7,312 nt of DNA from Candidatus Pacearchaeota archaeon (GCA_002690445.1 NZER01000005.1:1-7312), one strand, 5' to 3'. Shown: positions 1 through 6,367, counted from the first letter of the stretch. Made by a program: numbers and translations. Notes: generated by a model not told the origin, from the letters alone.

Positions 1-1653
1 GATTAGATTGGATTCATATGTTGGATCGTCCCATTGCCCTTTCGCACCTGTTTTGCGTTCCAGTTCTCTACGTATAGTACGTTCTAGTTTTCGCTTCTCT
101 GAGTAGAGCAGAGGAGTATTCAGAAAATTTAACATCGCTAACGATATCCTGACGTATTCCGGATTCTCGAAATCATCGGGATAGGTTGCGCCATGTGTGA
201 TGATGTCTCGTATAACGTAGCTATCTTGATTAGCAGTCATGTCGTGGATAATCTCTACTGCAGGCTCTCCATTTTCAAGTTCTATTTCTCGTAGATACAT
301 CCAGTTTTTCTCGCCTATGTCGGTAGTAGCTTTGCCGTTTAGATCTACCTCAATATTCAGATCTTTGGCAAGATCAGCCGCTGCGTCAACAAACTCTTGA
401 TTTGCTGCATGAGGCATGGTCAGTGTATATGCCGTCTCGAACGAGAAGAACATATTTGGGTACTGTAGAAGAGGAAGGCTTACTTGGTGTTTTGGTAGGG
501 GCATAGACTCTGCTATGGCAAAGGTTTCTTTTGACCACAGATACACCGACGCGTTGCTTAGATCCAAAGCTGTTTGCAGCCCCCATAGATGAATGGACGC
601 AGTTACGATTTCTCCTGTTTCTGGATCTGTATAGGATTCGGCGTTTGAGACAGGATTTTCTACTGCAACCCCAGACGCTGATACAGGAATACCTGCATCA
701 AGTACTGACACCATTGCAAGAAGTCTTTCACCTTGTGCTTGCCATGCCTGTGTATTGGTTGAATTAAAGCTCCAGTTGCCACCAAACTCCTGTGTCATCG
801 TATCCACCAGATCTTGTTGGTGGGTTTTTAGTTCTTCTGATGGGTGGGAGCCATTGTGCGACAGTTGCCCAACGTTGTGCTGTATATAACGGCTAAATAA
901 CTCATCTGTCATGAGCATATATCGCAGATTTATCAAGGCAGAGTTAGCCATGTTTATACGAGCATGTCCCTGCTCTTTGCTCTTTTTAGGATCTAGAAAC
1001 ATTAGTGGCGGACTTAATAGAGGCGTTATGTAATTTCGGACTGAGTCGAGATTCATCGTTCTTGCATGACTAAGACACAGCTTATACGTTCCTGTTCGAG
1101 TTAGGCCCCTATAAAAGCGGTGCCATTTTTCATCATCGTCGTCTCTATGTCCTTGCTCTTCGTGGTCATGTGCTGTTGGAAAGTCCCAGAGATGAACGCC
1201 TCCGTGATGATGAGCGACAAATCCATTCTTTATTTCAGCAGGATGGCAGTTTCCGTTATCTGCTTTGCAGCTTTGCCAGACTGCAGGATTTCCGCAGTAT
1301 CTTATGTCGCACTGCGTATTCGGTATCTTGGTATATTCGACAGCTAATGGAGTACCGTTCTTATGGTATAGATTTCTTGCCATACTATTTCCTATTGAAT
1401 GTTTAACCAGTTTCTTACTGTCTTCAATATATTTATGAATCTTTTTCCATCCTTCTGGCGGCATGTCTTTCATGGATTTAATAGCCTTGCGTGGATCAAT
1501 GCCAGTAGAACCAGCAAGTCGTGCTTGATAAACGACAGTGTCGTCACATTTTTTACAGCAACGACCCTCAGCTACTGGAGCCGCGTTATAGCCGTTTGCC
1601 CAACCAGAGCCTTTTTCAACTTCAATTGGACCGTTACAAATCACACAGATCAT
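1..1653 (-). CDS. Fusion protein: phage zinc ribbon + Cys/His-rich module + long C-terminal region (C-terminus cut by window edge)
   Basis: The frame is open without a stop from the ATG at 1653 to base 1, giving 551 codons with the C-terminus missing. Residues 1-47 form a small phage-type zinc ribbon (C3-x2-C6, C32-C33-x2-C36, with the PVAEGRCC signature and an ARLA end) that I know as a stand-alone phage protein. Residues ~54-90 are a Lys-rich linker. Residues ~91-200 hold a second putative metal site: C115, C120, C129, C136, a His cluster at 148-150, and C193-x2-H196. The remaining ~350 residues are soluble-looking. The last ~60 (NFLNTPLL, then an Arg/Lys/Glu helix) recall, from memory, the C-terminal ends of phage hypothetical proteins. 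The ATG directly abuts the TAA of the preceding gene, with AAGG 8 nt upstream. A good internal start (AGGA, 6 nt, ATG at 1383) lies at the module junction, so a shorter second product is possible. Function is not recognised; DNA/RNA binding is only a guess from the Cys/His content. Confidence 0.85.
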   Translation of the reverse strand, partial: MICVICNGPIEVEKGSGWANGYNAAPVAEGRCCKKCDDTVVYQARLAGSTGIDPRKAIKSMKDMPPEGWKKIHKYIEDSKKLVKHSIGNSMARNLYHKNGTPLAVEYTKIPNTQCDIRYCGNPAVWQSCKADNGNCHPAEIKNGFVAHHHGGVHLWDFPTAHDHEEQGHRDDDDEKWHRFYRGLTRTGTYKLCLSHARTMNLDSVRNYITPLLSPPLMFLDPKKSKEQGHARINMANSALINLRYMLMTDELFSRYIQHNVGQLSHNGSHPSEELKTHQQDLVDTMTQEFGGNWSFNSTNTQAWQAQGERLLAMVSVLDAGIPVSASGVAVENPVSNAESYTDPETGEIVTASIHLWGLQTALDLSNASVYLWSKETFAIAESMPLPKHQVSLPLLQYPNMFFSFETAYTLTMPHAANQEFVDAAADLAKDLNIEVDLNGKATTDIGEKNWMYLREIELENGEPAVEIIHDMTANQDSYVIRDIITHGATYPDDFENPEYVRISLAMLNFLNTPLLYSEKRKLERTIRRELERKTGAKGQWDDPTYESNLI

Positions 1654-1851
1654 TTATTTAGCCTTATCCTTGTACTCGTGGTGCGCCTTTTCCCATAGCT
1701 TTATTTCTGATTGCACCCATTTTTTCTGGTTTAGCTTGCTTACGCAGGTCTCGCAGTAGCCGATCCCAGCATTTTGTTTATGAGAGCGGCGACTATGATT
1801 ACAATTTACGCAGCTATTTTTTATTGGTTTTTTTGATAATGTCATCTGCAA
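1654..1851 (-). CDS. Small zinc-ribbon protein, TTG start
   Basis: A 65-residue basic protein. C14-x2-C17 and C33-x2-C36, with H19/H24 between them, form a plausible zinc ribbon; the C-terminal half is a charged helix rich in Lys, Trp and Glu. I chose the TTG at 1851 because GGGAGG (1861-1866) lies 9 nt upstream of it. The ATG two codons in (1845) would be 15 nt from that site, which is too far. The first 38 bases overlap the end of the preceding gene, and its TAA is followed directly by the ATG of the next. This fits small phage proteins of unknown role that may bind nucleic acid or protein. Confidence 0.8.
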   Translation of the reverse strand: MQMTLSKKPIKNSCVNCNHSRRSHKQNAGIGYCETCVSKLNQKKWVQSEIKLWEKAHHEYKDKAK

Positions 1852-2104
1852 CGGATCTAACCTCCCGCTTAATGACTGCTATAGTCTCAAGAACAGATTT
1901 ACAAGTGCAGCCTAAGACTTGAAAATCTATATTGCACAATGTTAAATGTCCGTTATTTTCATAAATATTGTCACCGTTTTTTTGGGCGTCGTGTAGTTTT
2001 AATATTGCCTCAAATCTTTGATTAGATTTTGGAATGTGATTCTCTATAGACTCTCTATTTACCTCAGCGGCCCACTCCTCTAACCATGACGATGTATTTT
2101 TCAT
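1814..2104 (-). CDS. Small hypothetical protein
   Basis: A 96-residue protein I do not recognise. The N-terminal half is helical and charged (WLEEWAAEVNRES). The middle has three cysteines, C57, C66 and C68 (a GCTC motif), followed by a helix (VLETIAVIKREVRSVADDI) and a Lys-rich tail. Three Cys alone do not make a convincing metal site. The ATG at 2104 directly follows the TAG of the preceding gene (TAG-ATG, no gap), with AAGGA about 10 nt upstream. The 3' end overlaps the zinc-ribbon gene by 38 bases. It is probably co-translated with the large gene before it. Confidence 0.75.
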   Translation of the reverse strand: MKNTSSWLEEWAAEVNRESIENHIPKSNQRFEAILKLHDAQKNGDNIYENNGHLTLCNIDFQVLGCTCKSVLETIAVIKREVRSVADDIIKKTNKK

Positions 2105-3553
2105 CTATTCTTTTTCCTTTTTGTTTTGTCCAAACAGGTTAGTGAGTTGTTTTATTCTGTTGTAGGAAATATCTGTTTCTGTCTGAGTATCTTTGTTGAT
2201 GATCAGATCACTGACCTGTTGTCGAAGACCGATAATGGTTGACTCATGGTCTTTAATCTTCTTTTCATATTCATTTTTTACTAAGTCCATCTTGTCTCTA
2301 AGATAGTCATTCTCTTCTTTGCTTGACACAAGTTGGTTATCTTTTTGTGCTAGTTCTGTATCTAGTATTTCTATTCGCTCTAATGTCGTTTGGACTCTCT
2401 CATTAAAGTTTGATTCAAGCTCTGCACGAATCAGCGGCTCTAAATTCTTTTGGAACTCAAACTGTTCTGTAGAAAACTTCTCAAACAACGCGTCAATTAT
2501 CTGTGCAGCTTCTGATTTAGGTGGGGATACGGATTCTGTCGCCATGTTGTGATTCTCCTCTTGTGCATAGGTAGCCTGTATAACTTCCTCTTGTAGTCCG
2601 TAGCCCTGACTGCGACGAGCGCGTTCGGCTTCCTCCGCTTGTTTTTTTATTATCTGACGTCTTTGTTGGTTATGGTCGTCCGCTCGTTGAATCATTTGTT
2701 TATCGTCCTTTGTTCTTCCGTCTGGATACCATTCTGATATGGTGTTGGATGCACGTTTCCATCCATGTATCTGAAAGGCTAACTCTGCAGCGTTAGAGCC
2801 GTTAAATCCATATACATCTCGAAATAGATGGAAGTCAGCCTTTATAAGGAATCGGTCATATTCTTCCGGTGCGCTTGATTTTCGTAGTCCTCGTAATATC
2901 CCGCTTTTATTAACGGAGAGAATAGAAACCCATGTTCCGTAACCATCGGATATTCTTTTGGCAATTCTCTCTTCTTTGTCATCGAGTTCTTGCTTAGTAA
3001 CACCATCAGACACACTAGTTTCTATAAGATCTAAGCGTTTGGTAACGTCTCTGGCAGCATCTTTTATTGTGTTGATGCTGGGCAAAGATAGAGATAGGCC
3101 AATCTGACTTACTAGAAACATTCTCTCTGTGTTATTGAGGTTCCTACCGGATTCGGTATACACGACAAAAGAACCGTATCCATGCGAATACCTCGATTTT
3201 AGATGGGCATATTCATATCGCTCTCTGACAGATTTAACAAGAACCTCACTAAACCCAAATCTATCCACCTCTATGTCGTGGTGTGTAGATCCATGAGGTA
3301 AGTGTCTGAATCGTATGTCGTCGGGCCTCAACCATAATGGATGGTCGTGGGTTTCTCTCCCTTTGTACCAGAATCTGTCCGGGTCCTTCCGTCCGTCAGA
3401 TTTTGCACGGCTGGTTTCAATTGATTCATAATCAAATACTGTTTTTTCTTCTGTCATGCTCTTCTCTTCAGATTCCTCTATTGGAATCTCTCTAATAAAA
3501 TCTTCGCCTCGTTCTCTATAGATGATTCTTGTTGTCACGGACCGTCTTCCCAT
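2105..3553 (-). CDS. Large protein of unknown function with C-terminal coiled coil
   Basis: About 482 residues from the ATG at 3553 (MGRRSV). No family is recognised. The first ~70 residues are highly charged. Residues ~70-290 look globular, with many aromatics and conserved-looking Trp (PLWLRPDD, HGWKRAS, SEWYPDGR). Residues ~290-325 are a Lys/Glu/Gln/Arg helix. Residues ~360-455 form a probable long coiled coil rich in Glu, Lys and Leu. The motif S-x-G-Y-G occurs three times, about 80 and 113 residues apart, the first two followed by [ST]-[FW]-V. There is no signal peptide or membrane segment. The start is uncertain. ATG 3553 overlaps the preceding gene by 19 bases. GTG 3538 would give a 4-base GTGA overlap with a GGGA 9 nt upstream. 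GTG 3583 extends it by 10 residues, and ATG 3457 is a shorter option. The coiled coil and length suggest a scaffold or complex subunit, but this is only inference. Confidence 0.85.
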   Translation of the reverse strand: MGRRSVTTRIIYRERGEDFIREIPIEESEEKSMTEEKTVFDYESIETSRAKSDGRKDPDRFWYKGRETHDHPLWLRPDDIRFRHLPHGSTHHDIEVDRFGFSEVLVKSVRERYEYAHLKSRYSHGYGSFVVYTESGRNLNNTERMFLVSQIGLSLSLPSINTIKDAARDVTKRLDLIETSVSDGVTKQELDDKEERIAKRISDGYGTWVSILSVNKSGILRGLRKSSAPEEYDRFLIKADFHLFRDVYGFNGSNAAELAFQIHGWKRASNTISEWYPDGRTKDDKQMIQRADDHNQQRRQIIKKQAEEAERARRSQGYGLQEEVIQATYAQEENHNMATESVSPPKSEAAQIIDALFEKFSTEQFEFQKNLEPLIRAELESNFNERVQTTLERIEILDTELAQKDNQLVSSKEENDYLRDKMDLVKNEYEKKIKDHESTIIGLRQQVSDLIINKDTQTETDISYNRIKQLTNLFGQNKKEKE

Positions 3554-3915
3554 TGCCCTAATGTTTCTATATACGCCATGCACTCTATGATCGTCATTCC
3601 GTTAGGATCGATGGGGTTGTAAATAACACCTTGCGCTGCCATCTGGCGTGTGAAGGTATCAAGTAGTTTTGTGACCCGATCATATCCATATCTATTTTTA
3701 CCCGTATGGTAATTTTTATGGATGTTGCAGTAGTACAGAGACATCGTAGAAAACAGAGTTTCTATTCGCGCTTGGCGACAGAACTCCAATGCTTCGTGAA
3801 AGGGGACGGCGCGTTTGCTTCTGCCGTCTTTGAGACGGCATCTATTACGAAGTTTTTGGGTCCGTTTCTTCCAGTGTTTTTTAGGCACTGGCTTTTTTCT
3901 CGATGACATTGCCAT
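3535..3915 (-). CDS. Small basic protein, possible degenerate zinc finger
   Basis: A 126-residue protein, first gene of the left operon. Residues 1-36 are strongly basic (KKPVPKKHWKKRTQKLRNR) and could bind nucleic acid. Residues 61-73 (YYCNIHKNYHTGK: C63-x2-H66-x3-H70) resemble the C..C...YH half of small zinc-ribbon proteins in which the second Cys is replaced by His. The rest looks mixed alpha/beta (VTKLLDTFTRQM, MTIIECMAYIETLG). The ATG at 3915 is preferred over the ATG two codons downstream because TGAGG lies 7 nt upstream. That Shine-Dalgarno sits in the loop of a small hairpin. Its end overlaps the start of the next gene. Function unknown. Confidence 0.8.
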   Translation of the reverse strand: MAMSSRKKPVPKKHWKKRTQKLRNRCRLKDGRSKRAVPFHEALEFCRQARIETLFSTMSLYYCNIHKNYHTGKNRYGYDRVTKLLDTFTRQMAAQGVIYNPIDPNGMTIIECMAYIETLGQWEDGP

Positions 3916-3916
3916 G

Positions 3917-3933
3917 TATCTGCCTCACAGATA
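3917..3933 (-). promoter_or_regulatory. Hairpin presenting the Shine-Dalgarno in its loop
   Basis: A perfect 6-bp inverted repeat (TATCTG / CAGATA) encloses a 5-nt loop that reads UGAGG in the mRNA, which is exactly the ribosome-binding core for the ATG at 3915. The stem ends one base before the start codon. The arrangement could present or mask the site, or be a binding site for a translational repressor. The repeat is directly visible; the regulatory role is inference. Confidence 0.5.
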
Positions 3934-3955
3934 ATTGCTAAAGAAGGTTAGCGCC

Positions 3956-3981
3956 GTCCGATGCACTCCTAGATATCGGAC
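3956..3981 (-). promoter_or_regulatory. Leader hairpin (7-bp stem)
   Basis: A perfect inverted repeat GTCCGAT / ATCGGAC with a 12-nt spacer lies between the predicted promoter and the first gene of the left operon. No U-run follows it on the minus strand, so it does not look like an intrinsic terminator. It may stabilise or regulate the leader RNA. Confidence 0.4.
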
Positions 3982-4012
3982 TTAGCTTCTATATTTATAT
4001 TACCATACTACT

Positions 4013-4043
4013 ATAATACATATCTAGTCTGGTGATATGTCAA
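4013..4043 (-). promoter_or_regulatory. Sigma70-like promoter for the left operon
   Basis: On the minus strand a perfect -35 (TTGACA, 4043-4038) is followed after 19 bp by TATTAT (4018-4013; five of six consensus bases). It sits in the only sizeable intergenic gap. Transcription would begin near 4006 and leave a leader of about 90 nt before the ATG at 3915. The 19-bp spacer is longer than the optimal 17, so activity may be weak or regulator-dependent. Confidence 0.6.
4018..4040. promoter_or_regulatory. Candidate operator: perfect 7-9-7 dyad in the promoter spacer
   Basis: ACATATC and GATATGT form a perfect 7-bp inverted repeat with a 9-bp spacer. It fills the space between the -35 and -10 elements and touches both, the classical place for a dimeric repressor. 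The gene ending 13 bp away encodes an HTH protein, a conceivable but unproven ligand. Confidence 0.45.
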
Positions 4044-4052
4044 TGGGGTTAC

Positions 4053-4367
4053 CTAAAGGTGATTATTAAAGGGACGTTTTTTCTTATTACTCATTTTCCA
4101 TAGGTTATTCTCTGAAGAGTTATAAAATTCTTTTGTCGTTCCGCAGAATTTACACGTTCCTTTAACCGTTGGTCCGTCGGGCGACGGTAGCATCCAATGA
4201 TGTGCATGAATTACTTCAATTTGTCCGGTACGGTACTTGTCAATCCACTTACGAATAGTTCCTTTAGGTACTCCAAATTCTTTTCCTAATAGGGTTTGAC
4301 TCATACCTTTGTGTATGTGAACGGTAAGAACTTCATTGATAAATTCAGGGGTGTACTTGTTAGGCAT
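4053..4367 (-). CDS. HTH (transposase-type) + C-terminal zinc-ribbon protein
   Basis: A 104-residue protein. Residues ~4-46 form a helix-turn-helix of the HTH_Tnp_1/OrfA type (YTPEFINEVL... LGKEFGVPKGTIRKWIDKYR), which in IS elements binds transposon ends. Here it is fused to a second motif at residues 54-84: HAHHW, SPDGP, then C72-x2-C75-G and F-x-N. That second motif is a small zinc ribbon (His plus Cys pair) I know as HHW...SP.GP..G.C..CG....F.N in phage and environmental bacterial proteins. No transposase catalytic ORF or terminal repeat is nearby, so a DNA-binding regulator is more likely than a mobile element. The ATG directly follows the TAG of the upstream gene. Last gene before the 137-bp intergenic region with the promoter. 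Confidence 0.85.
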   Translation of the reverse strand: MPNKYTPEFINEVLTVHIHKGMSQTLLGKEFGVPKGTIRKWIDKYRTGQIEVIHAHHWMLPSPDGPTVKGTCKFCGTTKEFYNSSENNLWKMSNKKKRPFNNHL

Positions 4368-4748
4368 CTATATATTTCTAACTCCATTCCAGCATATCTT
4401 GCAGTAGACGGCACGTCCGGGTATAGGACGGAACGGTACTTTGGATTCTTTACCGCAGTTATCGCATGTTATGACGTTCTGTATTGTGTGTTTACGAGGA
4501 GAAGCAGTAATTTGTGGGGATTCGGTAACCTGTCGCGTTGCTGTACTGGATTGTTGTTTACGTTTCAATCTACATCGTTTGCATCGTTTAGGCATTTCTA
4601 AGTCGTGCTGTACGAAAAAGTCGAGTTCGCCTGAGGTCAGCGAAAATTTATTTTCACATTCAACACATGTATAGGCTTCATTCGGAGAGGGATCATCTCG
4701 ATCTTTCGTAAGAAAGCCAAGATGCTCATCCAAAATGTTTCGAATCAT
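4368..4748 (-). CDS. Protein with two zinc ribbons (zf-Tbcl-like and VPFxP type)
   Basis: A 126-residue protein with two well-formed four-Cys ribbons. The first, C28-x2-C31 and C56-x2-C59 (YTCVECENKF ... PKRCKRCRLKRK), matches what I know of the 'probable zinc-ribbon' family PF13451. The second, C95-x2-C98 and C116-x2-C119 (CDNCGK, VPFRP, VYCKICW), is the VPFxP..gR.VYCR.C type that often accompanies it. They are joined by a Ser/Thr/Gln-rich linker (~65-90). The start ATG at 4748 shares ATGA with the stop of the Glu-rich gene and has GAAGGA 6 nt upstream. Likely nucleic-acid or protein binding; molecular role unknown. Confidence 0.88.
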   Translation of the reverse strand: MIRNILDEHLGFLTKDRDDPSPNEAYTCVECENKFSLTSGELDFFVQHDLEMPKRCKRCRLKRKQQSSTATRQVTESPQITASPRKHTIQNVITCDNCGKESKVPFRPIPGRAVYCKICWNGVRNI

Positions 4749-5266
4749 TTTAATTCCTTCATTTTTTTCTCGATCTCTTTGTCTAGGTCCTCTCTTTGGT
4801 ACATAAGTACTTGCTGAACCGGGTCCATTGGAGGCGGCGCTTCCTCTTCTTCTTCTTCTTCCTCTTCCATAATCATCTCCTCTTCTATCTCCATCTCTTC
4901 TTCCTCTGCTAAGATTTCCTCTTCTTCTTCCTCTTCTTCAACACCCATGAGTTCTTCCATTATCAGTTGTTCATTCATGAGAAGCTGGCTCTGTTCTTCC
5001 ATCTCTAGCGCGTCTATTTCATCGCTATCATCTAGGAATGAGTCTTCTTCAGCGTCTCTTTCGAATTCAAGCTCTGCCGCTTCTTCCTCTGCTTCCTCTG
5101 CTTCGGCAAGTGCTTCTTCCTCTTCTATATCGTCATCTGCTTCATCTGCCGCTGCTGCCGCTTCCTCTGCTTCCTCTTCTTCCAGACGTTGTTCTTCTTC
5201 CATAGCCTCCATTTCAGCCATCATCGCCATCATCTCTTCTTCTTCTTGATGCTGTTGGGAAACCAT
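4745..5266 (-). CDS. Hyper-acidic Glu-rich protein
   Basis: A 173-residue, low-complexity protein in which roughly 39% of residues are Glu and about 46% are Glu or Asp, interspersed with Met, Ala and Leu and including runs of 8 and 9 Glu. Only the last ~35 residues (PPPMDPVQQVLMYQ... KEIEKKMKEL) look more ordinary. It is real: it is coupled at both ends (TAATG with the preceding stop, ATGA with the next start) and has GAGGA 9 nt upstream. The Ser-rich frame on the opposite strand is its shadow. It could be a long acidic helix or disordered chain, a DNA mimic, or a partner for basic proteins; none of these is shown. Confidence 0.85.
   Translation of the reverse strand: MVSQQHQEEEEMMAMMAEMEAMEEEQRLEEEEAEEAAAAADEADDDIEEEEALAEAEEAEEEAAELEFERDAEEDSFLDDSDEIDALEMEEQSQLLMNEQLIMEELMGVEEEEEEEEILAEEEEMEIEEEMIMEEEEEEEEEAPPPMDPVQQVLMYQREDLDKEIEKKMKELK
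4841..4940. repeat. Polypurine/polypyrimidine tract from Glu codon runs
   Basis: The plus strand is almost all pyrimidine here (repeats of CTT and CCT), with the complementary mRNA strand GA-rich, as a consequence of consecutive GAA/GAG codons. Such tracts are prone to slippage and can adopt triplex DNA. Confidence 0.6.
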
Positions 5267-5604
5267 TACATATATTCCTCAAATTTGAGTTTTATAAAGA
5301 CTGGAGTGTTATCCCCCATCCATGCGCCGATAGTGTTGTAATCAAAAGTTTCTATAGCTAATGTATACGGATCATCTTCCAAATCGTAAATATCGGAGGT
5401 TTTCATATCTTTAGCTATTTCTTTAGCTAGGATCTCTATACATTTATCGTAATCATATGCAGCTAAGGTCTGCTGTCCGAAACGGTCACAAGCACCCACT
5501 AATGCATTTTCAAGTCCGTCTGCAAGTAGCGCTTCAGGATTTGCCTCAGCTAAATAATCTCTGACAGCTTCAAATAAGTCAGTGCCTTTAATATCTTTAT
5601 CCAT
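5266..5604 (-). CDS. Conserved phage-type hypothetical protein
   Basis: A 112-residue acidic protein. It contains NPEALLADGLENALVGACDRFG, AAYDYDKCIEIL and FDYNTIGAWMGDNTPVFI, which match the pattern of a small family I have seen in phages and prophages (L.GVCERFG ... AYD..KCIEIL ... FNVIGAWVGE.TPVFI); function unknown. The start at 5604 is preferred because AGAGGA (5614-5609) lies 4-5 nt upstream. An in-frame ATG at 5646, sharing ATGA with the preceding stop, would add 14 residues but has only a weak ribosome site. The stop overlaps the next start as TAATG. Confidence 0.85.
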   Translation of the reverse strand: MDKDIKGTDLFEAVRDYLAEANPEALLADGLENALVGACDRFGQQTLAAYDYDKCIEILAKEIAKDMKTSDIYDLEDDPYTLAIETFDYNTIGAWMGDNTPVFIKLKFEEYM

Positions 5605-5642
5605 AGATTCCTCTGCTTTCATGTACGACCAACGGAAAGGGA

Positions 5643-6365
5643 TCATATTTTCTTATTTCCATGTCTATAAGGTCGCGTTCTATTGAAGTCCATCTTTATT
5701 CTTAAAGCGTTTTCTAGATCTAAATTCAGTTCACCGCATAAATCAGCAATCCTGATATATACATCGGCTAACTCAAAGACAAAACCTTCAGGCTTAGCGC
5801 CTTCTTTTTCTCGATAGATCTTTTTTGCGCCATGATCTCGATATTCTTCTAGAGCCTCACTGACCTCTGAATGGATCAGTGCTATCTTCTCGCCAATATT
5901 TATCTCTTTATCCCACCATCCCTTTTCTTTAGCAGTGGCGTTTGATTCTTCAATAAGAGATTTAATAGCTAATCCTGATTCTTCGAGTGGGGCAGCTTTC
6001 CTTAATTCATAGAGTTGTTCTACAGGAATATCTGATTCGATTACCTTAGATTTCCAGACCGTAACTCCGTCATGATGCGACTTGGCTGATCGGGTTTGTC
6101 TTTTGGTAGAAGACGCAAGTTTTACCTTCTGGAGATGTCTGAGTACGCCTCCGATGGCAGACTTTTCGTGTGTAGTTACGTGCGGAGCTTGTTCGTCTAA
6201 CTTGCTCCATATGTCATCTACAGTGAAGTAAGCCTGTTCATTGGCAACGCACTCTCCTGCATATTTAGCGGCCTCTAACCAATCAGGATCTGCGTTATCT
6301 ATGGATTGCTCTATAGCTAATTCTTTATTCTCGTTCCAGTTCTGAAATATACTTTGCTGTGCCAT
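5643..6365 (-). CDS. Winged-helix + MazG-like nucleotide pyrophosphohydrolase fusion
   Basis: About 240 residues. Residues ~40-106 resemble a phage winged-helix module (FTVDDIWSKLDE ... THEKSAIGGVLRHLQKVKL ... GVTVWKS). Residues ~140-240 look like an all-alpha MazG-type NTP pyrophosphohydrolase, with metal-binding residues E167-x2-E170 (HSEVSEALEEYR) and E198-x2-D201 (ELADVYIRIAD), and an end of KMDFNRTRPYRHG. MazG-like enzymes hydrolyse (d)NTPs to monophosphates plus pyrophosphate, and some phage versions are proposed to alter host nucleotide or alarmone pools. The fused DNA-binding-like domain is uncommon for MazG. ATG 6365 lies 2 nt after the phosphatase stop, with GGG 7 nt upstream. ATG 6377, giving four extra residues and a 10-base overlap, is an alternative. 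The end shares ATGA with an alternative start of the next gene. Confidence 0.88.
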   Translation of the reverse strand: MAQQSIFQNWNENKELAIEQSIDNADPDWLEAAKYAGECVANEQAYFTVDDIWSKLDEQAPHVTTHEKSAIGGVLRHLQKVKLASSTKRQTRSAKSHHDGVTVWKSKVIESDIPVEQLYELRKAAPLEESGLAIKSLIEESNATAKEKGWWDKEINIGEKIALIHSEVSEALEEYRDHGAKKIYREKEGAKPEGFVFELADVYIRIADLCGELNLDLENALRIKMDFNRTRPYRHGNKKI

Positions 6366-6367
6366 TA

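Noticed and set aside
386..767. Short open frames on either strand within the left edge
   Set aside because: They lie inside the minus-strand frame that is open to base 1 and lack ribosome sites or recognisable motifs.
1120..1698. Plus-strand open frames opposite the zinc-ribbon fusion
   Set aside because: They overlap a continuous 551-codon minus-strand frame with recognisable Cys motifs and good start signals.
3706..3906. Plus-strand open frame opposite the basic 126-residue protein
   Set aside because: The minus-strand gene has a clear Shine-Dalgarno and gene-order support; the plus frame has neither.
3956..3981. Intrinsic terminator for the right operon
   Set aside because: The hairpin lies downstream of the left operon's promoter and is not followed by a U-run on the minus strand.
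4012..4017. Perfect TATAAT on the plus strand
   Set aside because: No -35-like element lies 15-19 bp upstream and no plus-strand gene follows.
4053..4367. Insertion sequence, based on the transposase-type HTH
   Set aside because: No catalytic transposase ORF, terminal inverted repeats or target duplication are visible; the gene sits in a tightly coupled operon.
4947..5249. Plus-strand Ser-rich open frame
   Set aside because: It is the exact complement of the Glu/Ala codons of the acidic gene; the composition is explained by that and it has no ribosome site.
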